64,000 nucleotides of DNA from Stakelama portus. GTDB lineage: Bacteria > Pseudomonadota > Alphaproteobacteria > Sphingomonadales > Sphingomonadaceae. This document shows positions 10,030 through 18,193 of the stretch, piece after piece; the stretch's first letter is position 1; each line of letters opens with the position of its first letter. The position numbers and the translations under genes were made by a program. The stretch is taken from positions 558,001 to 622,000 of the forward strand of contig NZ_QFZL01000001.1 of assembly GCF_003171655.1 (NCBI RefSeq), read 5' to 3'. The notes below the pieces were generated by a model. That model was given only the letters and a program-made list of their open reading frames with translations. It searched no databases and was not told the origin of the DNA.

Positions 10030-10443
10030 ATGCCGCTGATGAACTGGTCGCCCGAACTCGATGTCGGGGTCGAGGCGATGAACCACGAACATCGCCAGAT
10101 TCTCGATGCCATGAACGATGTGTTCGATTCCGATGCTGCCGGCGTAACCGGGGCCACAATGATGGCGAAGATCGCCAGGCTCGGCGAGGTTACCACGCGC
10201 CACTTTGCCGACGAAGAGCGATATATGGACAGCATCGCCTATCCCGGGCGCGACGGGCACAAGACGATCCACGCCAAGCTGCTCAGCGATTTCGCGAAGC
10301 ATAGCGGTGCGATCGAAGCCGCGGACGGCAAATGCACCCGCGAATTCTTTCAGTTCCTCAATCTGTGGCTGTCGGCGCACATCAAGCATATCGATCGCAA
10401 ATATGGCGATCACGCCAATCGCGGCGGCGTGAAGGCGGCATAG
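10030..10443 (+). CDS. Bacteriohemerythrin
   Basis: A 137-residue single-domain protein with the complete set of hemerythrin diiron ligands: H21 (NHEH), H58 and E62 (RHFADEE), H77 and H81 (GHKTIH), and H117 with D122 (HIKHID). Such proteins bind O2 reversibly at a non-haem diiron centre and serve in oxygen sensing, storage or delivery. It starts at an ATG with GGAG about 9 bases upstream. It is not fused to any signalling domain. It lies convergent to the catalase gene with about 20 bp between them. Confidence 0.93.
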   Translation: MPLMNWSPELDVGVEAMNHEHRQILDAMNDVFDSDAAGVTGATMMAKIARLGEVTTRHFADEERYMDSIAYPGRDGHKTIHAKLLSDFAKHSGAIEAADGKCTREFFQFLNLWLSAHIKHIDRKYGDHANRGGVKAA

Positions 10444-10462
10444 CCGCCTCCACGTACACGAC

Positions 10463-11989
10463 CTAGCTGGTGGGTTCGGCCTCGCGTGTCGATTGCGCCG
10501 ATGCCATGCCCGGCTGGTCGGATTTGCCGCCCAGCTTTTCGCGGACGCCTTCCTCTACCTTGCGGCCGGTTTCGGTGTCGATATTGCGCCAATATTCGAA
10601 CGCGCGCTGCAGCACCCTTTCGCTGACCCCGTCGCTCAGATGGCCGACGATGTTGCTGACCAGCCGGTCGCGCGCGGCATCGTCCATCACGTCGTTGATC
10701 AGCGCGCGCGGCTGGCTGAAATCATCGTCATCCGCGCGCAGCGTATAGGCATGGCGCACCATGTCGCCATCGCTGTGCCACAGCCCCGCTTCGCCGTCAT
10801 AGGGCTGTGCCGCCGGCCCGCCATAGCTGTTGGGCGCATAGACCGGATCGGTGGCATTCTCGGTCCGCATCGCGCCGTCCTTCGAATAGCTGTGGACCGG
10901 GCTGTGCGGCTTGTTCACCGGGATCTGCTTGTAATTGACGCCCATCCGCGCGCGGTGCGCATCGGCATAGGCAAAGCCGCGCGCCAGCAGCATCTTGTCG
11001 GGCGACAGGCCAATACCCGGCACCATATTGTTCGGTTCGAACGCGGCCTGTTCGATTTCGGTGTGAAAATCGGTGGGGTTGCGGTCGAGCGTCATCTTGC
11101 CGACTTCGATCAGCGGATAATCGTCATGCGGCCAGATCTTGGTCAGGTCGAACGGATTGATCCGATAGGTTTTGGCGTCCTCGAACGGCATGATCTGCCA
11201 ATACAGCGTCCAGCTCGGGTGATTGCCGTCGCGGATCGCGTTGAACAGGTCGCGGCGGTGATAATCGCCATCCGATCCCGCCAGCCTGTCGGCCTCATCC
11301 TGGCTCAGATAGGCGTTGCCGTCGCCCTGATCGGTCTTGAAGTGGAATTTCACCCAGAACATCTCGCCCGCCGCATTGACCAGCGAATAGGTGTGGCTGG
11401 AATAGCCGTTCATTTCGCGCCAGCTTTTCGGAATGCCGCGATCGCCCATCAGATAGGTCACCTGATGCGCGCTTTCGGGCGACAGCGTCCAGAAATCCCA
11501 TTGCATGTCATGGTCGCGCAGGTCGTTGTCGGCGCGGCGTTTCTGGCTGCGGATAAAGTTCTGAAACTTGATCGGGTCGCGGATGAAGAAGATCGGCGTA
11601 TTGTTGCCGACCATGTCGAAATTGCCCTCTTCGGTATAGAATTTGAGCGCAAAGCCACGCGGGTCGCGCCAGGTGTCGGGGCTGCCCCGTTCGCCCGCGA
11701 CAGTCGAAAACCGTGCGACCATGTCGGTCTTCGCACCGGGCTGAAACAGTTTCGCCTTGGTATAGCGCGACACATCGTTGGTCACTTCGAACCGGCCGAA
11801 CGCACCGCCGCCCTTGGCATGCGGCTGGCGCTCGGGAATCCGCTCGCGATTGAAATTCGCCATCTGCTCGATCAGGTAATGATCGTGGAGCAGGATCGGG
11901 CCGTTGGGGCCGACCGTCAGCGAATGTTCCTCGCTCTGAACGCGGATGCCGGCATCGGTGGTAATGGGGGGAAGGGATTTGTCGGCCAT
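10463..11989 (-). CDS. katA: Monofunctional haem catalase
   Basis: A 508-residue catalase converting hydrogen peroxide to water and oxygen in the cytoplasm. The active-site region reads [18 protein letters not shown] (distal His in PHAKG). The ligand Tyr lies in the [17 protein letters not shown] segment, the counterpart of the usual R-x-F-x-Y-x-D-x-x-R signature. Length fits the small-subunit clade. The start at 11989 has GGAGG six bases upstream; an upstream TTG-like extension of 19 residues is unsupported. The stop codon lies within the short recurring motif described separately. It is 123 bp downstream of the DUF2252 gene on the same strand. Confidence 0.95.
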   Translation of the reverse strand: MADKSLPPITTDAGIRVQSEEHSLTVGPNGPILLHDHYLIEQMANFNRERIPERQPHAKGGGAFGRFEVTNDVSRYTKAKLFQPGAKTDMVARFSTVAGERGSPDTWRDPRGFALKFYTEEGNFDMVGNNTPIFFIRDPIKFQNFIRSQKRRADNDLRDHDMQWDFWTLSPESAHQVTYLMGDRGIPKSWREMNGYSSHTYSLVNAAGEMFWVKFHFKTDQGDGNAYLSQDEADRLAGSDGDYHRRDLFNAIRDGNHPSWTLYWQIMPFEDAKTYRINPFDLTKIWPHDDYPLIEVGKMTLDRNPTDFHTEIEQAAFEPNNMVPGIGLSPDKMLLARGFAYADAHRARMGVNYKQIPVNKPHSPVHSYSKDGAMRTENATDPVYAPNSYGGPAAQPYDGEAGLWHSDGDMVRHAYTLRADDDDFSQPRALINDVMDDAARDRLVSNIVGHLSDGVSERVLQRAFEYWRNIDTETGRKVEEGVREKLGGKSDQPGMASAQSTREAEPTS

Positions 11990-12112
11990 GGCGGGCCTCC
12001 TGTTGGCTGTGCGGAGAAGTTGCAGGAGATACGAACGCCGCCGCACGCCAGTTCCCGCCGGGCCACACGATCAAGCGCGGAAATATCGATCACCGCCGCC
12101 CCGCCCGACGAT

Positions 12113-13453
12113 TTACCCGCCGGACGCCCGCATCGCGCAATATAGCTCCCAATCGGCAATCACCCGCTCGGCATAGCTGCGCGCCGCTTCGATCAGTGCC
12201 GCGCCATCCTGTCGCAGCGCCAGCCCCATCGCGGTTTCGAACCGCACCGATCGATTGTCGGCGCGCGAATGGGCGAGCGCCAGTGCCTCGCCGCATGCCT
12301 GCGCATAATGCGCCAGCCGGATCCCCGCATCGCCATCCGACAGACAGATTTCCTCCGGCTCGGCGCTGACGCGTGCATGGTGGCGCGATCGCACCAGCCA
12401 GCTTTCGCCGTCCCAATCGGCCTGATCGAGCAACAGGTCCGGCTCGCGCTGTACCCGCCGCTGGATCATCACCGTCAGATGCGCCGGCCCCAGCGTGTTG
12501 CGCGGATCGAGATCGGGAAATTCGTGGAGCGGCGCGGCGCGGCGCTGCTGCTTCACTTCGACCACCTGGCACATGGTCAGTTCGGCGCTGGTCGCCGCGC
12601 CCTCCGGCCCGACCAGCAGATAATAGCGCGGCAGGTCGAGCGACCCGGTCCCCTGGCCGATCCTCCGCACGACATCGAGGATCGCATCGTCGACATAGGG
12701 GCGGAATGCCGCGCGCACTGCCGCTTCGGCGGGTTCGTCGAGCCGCCGATAGCGCCGCCGGTCGCGAAAGCGCAGCCCCGCCGGATCGATCGCGACGGCC
12801 TTGCCAAGTGAGCTTTTGCGCTCGAACTTCGCGCCGCCGATCGCACGTTTGCGCGCTTTCTTCAGGAACCGGCGCAGCGGATGGCCGATCGCAAAATCAT
12901 CGAGCGTCCGCCGCCGCACCGCGGGGTCGATCGTCACTTCGTCGCAGATCGCGATATAGCGGTCGACAAAGGCCTGTGCCCCCGCCAGCGCTTCGTCCGG
13001 TTCGGGCGGCGCCAGCCCGGCGACATCGTCGAATTCGTCGGTGGTATAGCGCCCCTCGGCAATCCCGGCGGCCAGCTCGCAACTCAGGAACAGGCTGGTG
13101 ACGAACCGCGCCAGATCCCACGCCGCCGGGCCGATACAGGCATCGTCGAAATCATCGGGGCCAAAGATGATGTGCCGCCCATGCGACCCCTTTTCGGTGA
13201 CGAAGCCGAAATTGGACATGTGGCAATCGCCCACCACTGCGCTGTACAGGGCAGGGTGGGTCAGCCCCTGCGGCAGGTGCAGCGCCCCGCTGGCCAGATC
13301 GCCATAGATCAGCTGTGCCGACCCGCGCAGAAAGCAATAGGGGTTGCGCGCCATCTTGGCATGCTTGGCCGAATGCGACCCGGCGTCGGGCGCAATCCCG
13401 TCCACCCGCGCAATCTCCGCGGCAATCCACGCACTGCGCTCGCCATCGTCCAT
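12113..13453 (-). CDS. DUF2252 protein, kinase-like fold
   Basis: A 446-residue protein of the DUF2252 family. The family signature KMARNPYCFLRGSAQ lies near residue 35. A choline/aminoglycoside-kinase-like active-site pattern follows: GDCHMSNFGFV near residue 85 and FGPDDFDDACIGPAAWDLAR near residue 105, resembling HxDxxxxN and the DFD metal loop. Biochemical function is unknown. The ATG at 13453 is preferred because GAGGGG lies about eight bases upstream; a TTG five codons earlier is possible. It precedes the catalase gene on the same strand, which may make them a unit. Confidence 0.85.
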   Translation of the reverse strand: MDDGERSAWIAAEIARVDGIAPDAGSHSAKHAKMARNPYCFLRGSAQLIYGDLASGALHLPQGLTHPALYSAVVGDCHMSNFGFVTEKGSHGRHIIFGPDDFDDACIGPAAWDLARFVTSLFLSCELAAGIAEGRYTTDEFDDVAGLAPPEPDEALAGAQAFVDRYIAICDEVTIDPAVRRRTLDDFAIGHPLRRFLKKARKRAIGGAKFERKSSLGKAVAIDPAGLRFRDRRRYRRLDEPAEAAVRAAFRPYVDDAILDVVRRIGQGTGSLDLPRYYLLVGPEGAATSAELTMCQVVEVKQQRRAAPLHEFPDLDPRNTLGPAHLTVMIQRRVQREPDLLLDQADWDGESWLVRSRHHARVSAEPEEICLSDGDAGIRLAHYAQACGEALALAHSRADNRSVRFETAMGLALRQDGAALIEAARSYAERVIADWELYCAMRASGG

Positions 13454-13619
13454 ATGGTCGCCCCTCAATCGCGGCAGAGCATGCCGCGTCTAGGCAACTG
13501 GCGAACGGGGGATTTGATCCGGGGTGGGGCGCTATTTGCGGGGCAACGGCGCGCGCAACGTGATCGCCTCGTCCGCTTGTGGGCCGGTTGCCCGACGGCG
13601 CCCTTTATGGGCTCGCGAC

Positions 13620-14819
13620 CTAGCGCAGCGGCAACCACCCCCCGAACACGGCGCCGCCATGCGTCGTGTGGTGCAACACGAGATCGCCGCCATGCGCGCG
13701 GAATATCTGACGGGCGAGGGTTAGTCCGATCCCGCTGCCGCCGCTCTTTTGCGAAAAGAACAAGTCGAAGATCGCATCCCGATTTTCCGGCGCCACGCCC
13801 GGCCCATTGTCGGCTATCCGAATCCGCAGCGCAGCGGAATCGGCGGATAGCGTCAGTCGGACCTGTCCCGGTTCGGTGGCGACTTCGGCGGCGTTCTGCA
13901 GCAACGCCCATAGCGCGGCATGGAGCTGATTGGCATCGGCGACGATATGTTGGGGCACATGGTCTCGCTCCAGCGACAGCGCTACATGCTCTTTCCAATG
14001 TGTGGAAAATAGCCGCTCCAGATCGTCGAGCAGCGGGGCGAGCGCGAAGCGCCGCAGCTCGGGCGGCGGCAATCGCGCCATGTCGCGATAGGCAAGGATG
14101 AAGCGCTGTAGCCCCTCGGTGCGGGTGGCGACGGTGCCGATCGCGTCGCGGGCATGGTCGAGATCGGGCACGGGATCCGCGAGGATATCGACTGCGGTGC
14201 GGCTGAGCGAGGCGACCGGCGTGAGGCTGTTCATGATCTCGTGGCTCAGCACCTGCATCAGCTCGCGCAGCGTGGCGGCTTCGACGGCTTTCATTTCTGC
14301 CTCGACATCGACCAGCGCCGCGATCCGCGTGCCGCCCGCGCCCGAAGAGGCCAGATCGGCGACGGTGAGCGCGAAGATGCGTTCAGCGGTGTCGAGCGTC
14401 AGGCGCAACGTCGTCCCCTTGCCGGGAAGGGCGTCGCGAATCGCCGCCATCAACGCTGCGGGCGGCGCTTCGATTCGATCGTCGACGCCGAACAATCGCC
14501 GCGCCGCGCGGTTGATCGCCCACAGCCCGCCATCGGGTTCGTGCGCGAGCAGCGGTGCGGGCGAAAGGTCGAGCAGGCTGCGCAGCCGCCGCTGTTCGCG
14601 CGCATCGGCAATGGCTGTGGTCGCAGGTGCGCGGTCCGCTGCTTGCGCGACGGCGACGCGCTGCAGCAGCGTGTTGAGCCCTGCGGTCAACAGCACCAGC
14701 ACCAGTAGCGCGATTGCCGCATTGGCATAGAGCCCGTGCGTCAGCGCGATCGCGCCGCCGGCACCGGCCGCGACGAGCAGCGCCGCGCTGAGCAGCATGC
14801 GGGGCGTCTCAGAGCCCAT
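13620..14819 (-). CDS. NtrB-like sensor histidine kinase
   Basis: A 399-residue kinase. Two hydrophobic helices occupy residues 8-52, followed by a PAS-like region (LLDLSPAPLLAHEPDGGLW, residues 82-100) and a dimerisation domain with phospho-accepting H193 in LSHEIMNSLTPVASLSR. The HATPase domain has an N box (LQNAAEVATEPG), a G1 box (IADNGPGVA) and a G2 box (GSGIGLTLAR). The HEIMNSLTP type is characteristic of NtrB/AtoS-like partners of NtrC regulators. Its ATG overlaps the regulator's coding end by 11 bp, so the pair is translationally coupled. The periplasmic sensing region is almost absent, so a signal from within the membrane or from a transporter is plausible. Confidence 0.92.
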   Translation of the reverse strand: MGSETPRMLLSAALLVAAGAGGAIALTHGLYANAAIALLVLVLLTAGLNTLLQRVAVAQAADRAPATTAIADAREQRRLRSLLDLSPAPLLAHEPDGGLWAINRAARRLFGVDDRIEAPPAALMAAIRDALPGKGTTLRLTLDTAERIFALTVADLASSGAGGTRIAALVDVEAEMKAVEAATLRELMQVLSHEIMNSLTPVASLSRTAVDILADPVPDLDHARDAIGTVATRTEGLQRFILAYRDMARLPPPELRRFALAPLLDDLERLFSTHWKEHVALSLERDHVPQHIVADANQLHAALWALLQNAAEVATEPGQVRLTLSADSAALRIRIADNGPGVAPENRDAIFDLFFSQKSGGSGIGLTLARQIFRAHGGDLVLHHTTHGGAVFGGWLPLR

Positions 14820-16059
14820 ATTTGGCCATCCGGCGATAGAGGGCGGCGCGCGTAAGGCCGAGCTCTCCGGCAGCGCGGCTGACGTTGAAGCCGTTGCGCT
14901 TGAGCGCCGCCTCGACCAGCAACCGCTCGCTACGTTCGAGATTGAGGTCGGACGCGATGGCGCGCGGGGCGGGTGCCTGTGCATCGGTTTCGAGCTGGAA
15001 ATCGGCAAGATCGAGTGCGTCGCCTGTGCCGAGCAGCACCGCGCGCTCGACCACCTGGCGTAGCCCGCGAACATTGTCGGGCCAGCGATCGGCGGCGATC
15101 GCGGCAGCGGCGGTTTCGCTGATCGACCGTGCGGGCTTGCCGTAGCGCGCGGCGAAGCGATCGGCGAAATAGCGGGCGAGCAGAAGCACGTCGTCGCTGC
15201 GTTCGACGAGAGGCGGCAGGTCGATCTCGATCGTATTGATGCGATAGAGCAGGTCGGGAGCGAGCGTCTGGGCCAATGTGGCGCGATCATGCCGACTGGT
15301 CGCGATCGGGCGCGTTTGCGACAGGCGGCTTGCGAGCTGGAGCTGGAGTTCGGGCGCCAGCGCGTCGACTGCGTCCAGGATCAGCGTGCCGCCGGCCGCT
15401 TGCGCCAGCGCAGCATCGATCGCCGCCATGGTCTTCACCGCCGCGCAGGCGAGCAGCGCGGGCGGGCGCTCGGCATGCTGCGAGCCATTATGGAGTACGT
15501 CCGCGAACAGGCTCTTGCCGCTGCCCGCCGGTCCGCGGATCAGCACCGGCGCAGCGGTAGCCGCCACTTGCGCGATCCTGTCGCGCGCAGTCTGGATGGC
15601 CGGTGCCTCTCCGATGATCAGGCGGTCGGTGTCGCTGGCTGTGGGAATGACGCGGCGGCGTGCGCGGCTGAGCGCGACGGCGCGTTCGATCGTCGCGAGC
15701 AGCCGTTCGTTGCTCCATGGCTTGATGACGAAATCGGCGGCGCCGGCGCGCATCGCCTGCACTGCGATGTTGATGCCGCTATGGCCGGTGACGACCACCA
15801 CGGCGAGATCGCGGTCGGCGGCGGTCAGCCGGTCGAGCATCGCGAAGCCTTCCTCGCCGGTAGTGCGCCCGCGCGCGAAATTGAGATCGAGCAGGACCGC
15901 ATCATAACGATGCTCGGCCAGCAGCGGCCATGCCGCGTCAGGCGACGCGGCGCCGGTGAGCGCCATGCCGCGCCGTTCGAGCAGCAGCCGCGCCGCCTTC
16001 ACGATATCGGGGTCGTCATCGATGAAGAGAATCGCGGGCGGTGACGTGTCGTTTGACAT
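14809..16059 (-). CDS. NtrC-like response regulator lacking sigma-54 loop
   Basis: A 416-residue protein with a receiver domain (phospho-acceptor D58 in AVLLDLN, acidic DDD near residue 14, K113 in VIKPW), an AAA+ domain with intact Walker A (GPAGSGKS, residues 176-183), and a Fis-type HTH at the C-terminus (SRAAGELGLTRAALYRRMAK). The stretch between Walker A and Walker B is about 25-30 residues shorter than in NtrC, and no GAFTGA motif is present. Walker B reads LILDAVD instead of the usual DEIG. It is therefore unlikely to remodel sigma-54 polymerase and may act as a simple DNA-binding regulator. It is divergent from the ABC export operon it probably controls. Confidence 0.9.
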   Translation of the reverse strand: MSNDTSPPAILFIDDDPDIVKAARLLLERRGMALTGAASPDAAWPLLAEHRYDAVLLDLNFARGRTTGEEGFAMLDRLTAADRDLAVVVVTGHSGINIAVQAMRAGAADFVIKPWSNERLLATIERAVALSRARRRVIPTASDTDRLIIGEAPAIQTARDRIAQVAATAAPVLIRGPAGSGKSLFADVLHNGSQHAERPPALLACAAVKTMAAIDAALAQAAGGTLILDAVDALAPELQLQLASRLSQTRPIATSRHDRATLAQTLAPDLLYRINTIEIDLPPLVERSDDVLLLARYFADRFAARYGKPARSISETAAAAIAADRWPDNVRGLRQVVERAVLLGTGDALDLADFQLETDAQAPAPRAIASDLNLERSERLLVEAALKRNGFNVSRAAGELGLTRAALYRRMAKYGL

Positions 16060-16187
16060 GATCCAGACAGTGTCCGAAATCGGACAGTTCGTACAGTCCG
16101 AGCTTTTCGCGACTGTCCGCTATTCCATTTTAAATATGTATATCAGTGCCTTAGGAAGGTGTCCGCCTGTCCGGTACACTGTCCGGG
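16060..16187. promoter_or_regulatory. Divergent control region with TGTCCG repeats
   Basis: This 128-bp gap separates the divergent regulator and adaptor genes. TGTCCG occurs on the plus strand at 16071, 16114, 16160, 16168 and 16180, and inverted (CGGACA) at 16081. The first pair forms a perfect inverted repeat TGTCCGA-AA-TCGGACA at 16071-16086, and a near match CAGTCCG lies at 16094. An AT-rich block around 16124-16145 (TTTTAAATATGTATATC) is the likely promoter core. The arrangement suggests operators for the neighbouring regulator. Confidence 0.65.
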
Positions 16188-17486
16188 ATGAACCAGGACA
16201 CTTCCATAGCATCAAGCGCGCATTCGGGCGCGACGATGGACCAGCGGATCGAGCGGCCCGGCCTGCGCCGCCGCAAGCTGTTGGTGCGCGGGCTGATCGC
16301 GCTGGCCGCGCTGATCATTCTCATCGCCGCATATCTGTTGATGCCGGGTGCCAATGCAGTGACGGTCGATCGCGACAGCGTCCGCATCGGTACGGTCGAA
16401 AGCGAGCCGTTCCGCGATTATGTGCCGTTGCGCGGCGAAGTGACGCCGTTGCGCACCGTCTATGTCTCGGCGCTGGCGGGCGGCCAGGTCGACGCGCTGA
16501 TCGCAAGCGACGGCGCGATGGTCGCTGCGGGCGAACCGCTGGCCCGTCTGGTCAATCCCGATCTGCAGCGCGACGTCGCCACTCGCACCGCCGGGATCGC
16601 CGGCCAACTCAGCAATGTCAGCGGCGAGCGGCTATCGGTGCAGCGCAGCCGCCAGCAGGCCGAAAGCGAGCTGGCCGACGCGCGCAACCAACTGCGCCGC
16701 GCCGAGCATGACCTGTACGTCAAGCAGACGCTGTTCGAGAAGAACATCGTCAACGAAGCCGCGGTGCGCCCGCTGCGGGAGGACGTCGCTTATCTGCGCG
16801 AACGGGTAGGCGCGCTGGAAGCCGCGCGGCGCGACGAACTCGCGACGCTCGCCGATCAGGAGGCGCGGATCGACCAGAGCCAGCGCCAGTTGCGCGCCAG
16901 CCTGGAGATGGTCGAACAAAGCCTTGCCGCGCTCACCATCCGCGCGCCCGCCGGCGGGCGATTGACTGCCTTCACTGTCCAGCCGGGTCAGGCGATCCAG
17001 CCGGGCGACCGGATCGGCCAGATCGATTCCGAAGGCGCGTGGAAGCTCGTCGCCGATGTCGACCAGTTCTATCTCAACCGCGTCCGCACCGGCCAGCATG
17101 CCGCCGCCGAGATCGGCGGGCGCAAGGTGTCGCTGACCGTCGCCAAGGTGCTGCCACAGGTCGAGAATGGGCGCTTCCGTATCGAACTGGTGTTCGCCGA
17201 ACGCGCGCCGGACGGGCTAAATCGCGGCCAGATCGTCGATGCCAAGCTCGTGCTCGGTGCCGCACAGCGTGCCGTGGTGGCGCCTTCGGGCCCGTGGCTC
17301 GATGCGGGCGGCACCATCGCCTTCGTCGTCGACGCCAACGGCAATCGCGCCGTCCGCCGCGCGATCACGGTCGGCCGCCGCAATCCCGAACAGGTCGAAA
17401 TCACTTCGGGCCTTCAGCCCGGCGATCGCATCGTCCTCGGCACGATCGACGATTACCGCACCCGCGACCAGCTATTGATACGATAG
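16188..17486 (+). CDS. HlyD/MacA-type periplasmic adaptor
   Basis: A 432-residue membrane-fusion protein. A short basic cytoplasmic tail (RRRK) precedes one transmembrane helix at about residues 34-52. Then come a barrel-sandwich hybrid half (PLRGEVTPLRTVYVSALAGG), a long coiled-coil hairpin of about residues 135-245, the returning lipoyl half (LTIRAPAGGRLTAFTVQPGQ) and beta-barrel domains. It would link the inner-membrane ABC transporter to an outer-membrane channel. The start at 16188 abuts the TGTCCG sites. The internal ATG at 16236 (MDQRIERPGLRRRK) resembles many family N-termini and may be the true start. It is first gene of a three-gene operon. Confidence 0.9.
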   Translation: MNQDTSIASSAHSGATMDQRIERPGLRRRKLLVRGLIALAALIILIAAYLLMPGANAVTVDRDSVRIGTVESEPFRDYVPLRGEVTPLRTVYVSALAGGQVDALIASDGAMVAAGEPLARLVNPDLQRDVATRTAGIAGQLSNVSGERLSVQRSRQQAESELADARNQLRRAEHDLYVKQTLFEKNIVNEAAVRPLREDVAYLRERVGALEAARRDELATLADQEARIDQSQRQLRASLEMVEQSLAALTIRAPAGGRLTAFTVQPGQAIQPGDRIGQIDSEGAWKLVADVDQFYLNRVRTGQHAAAEIGGRKVSLTVAKVLPQVENGRFRIELVFAERAPDGLNRGQIVDAKLVLGAAQRAVVAPSGPWLDAGGTIAFVVDANGNRAVRRAITVGRRNPEQVEITSGLQPGDRIVLGTIDDYRTRDQLLIR

Positions 17487-17495
17487 GAGCCCAGG

Positions 17496-18176
17496 ATGAT
17501 ACGCCTCGAAAATGTGAGCCGTCGCTACCGGTCCGACGAAGTCGAGACGACGGCGCTCGCCGACATCAATCTCCGCGTCGGCGAAGGCGAATTCGTCGCG
17601 ATCATGGGTCCCTCGGGCTGCGGCAAATCGACCTTGCTCAACATTCTCGGCACGATCGATCGACCGAGCGAGGGGCATTACTGGTTCGAGGATCGCGATC
17701 TGGCGGCGACCAGCGAGGCCGAACTCGCCAAATTCCGCCGCGACCGGCTGGGCTTCGTCTTTCAGAGCTTCAACCTGATCGACGAACTGACCATCGTCGA
17801 AAATGTCGCGCTGGGCCTCGCCTATAGCAGCCTGCCGCGCGCCGAGAAACGCGCGCGCGTCGAGGCGGCGATGGATCGCGTCGGCATCGGCCATCGCCGC
17901 AGCCACCATCCGCACCAGCTTTCGGGCGGACAGCAGCAGCGCGCGGCGATCGCGCGCGCCATTGTCGGTCGGCCTTCGTTGATCCTCGCCGACGAGCCGA
18001 CCGGCAATTTGGACACCGAAAACGGGGCGCAGGTGATGGACATCCTCGCCGAACTCAATCGCGAAGGGACGACGATCGTGATGGTCACCCATTCGCCCGC
18101 GCACGCCGATTTCGCCAAGCGGACCGTCCATGTCCTCGATGGCAAGATCCTTGCCTCGACGCGTCTCGCCGCCTGA
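17496..18176 (+). CDS. MacB/LolD-type ABC transporter ATPase
   Basis: A 226-residue ATP-binding subunit of the LolD/MacB family. It shows Walker A (GPSGCGKST, about residues 39-47), a Q-loop (VFQSFNLIDELTIVEN), the LSGGQQQRAAIARA signature, Walker B (LILADEPTGNLD) and the H-loop (VMVTHSPAHA). It starts nine bases after the adaptor stop, with GGAGCC just upstream. It would power the FtsX-like permease encoded next. Such tripartite systems export peptides, lipids or toxic compounds rather than importing solutes. Confidence 0.94.
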   Translation: MIRLENVSRRYRSDEVETTALADINLRVGEGEFVAIMGPSGCGKSTLLNILGTIDRPSEGHYWFEDRDLAATSEAELAKFRRDRLGFVFQSFNLIDELTIVENVALGLAYSSLPRAEKRARVEAAMDRVGIGHRRSHHPHQLSGGQQQRAAIARAIVGRPSLILADEPTGNLDTENGAQVMDILAELNREGTTIVMVTHSPAHADFAKRTVHVLDGKILASTRLAA

Positions 18177-18193
18177 TCCCGGAGTTTTCCATC

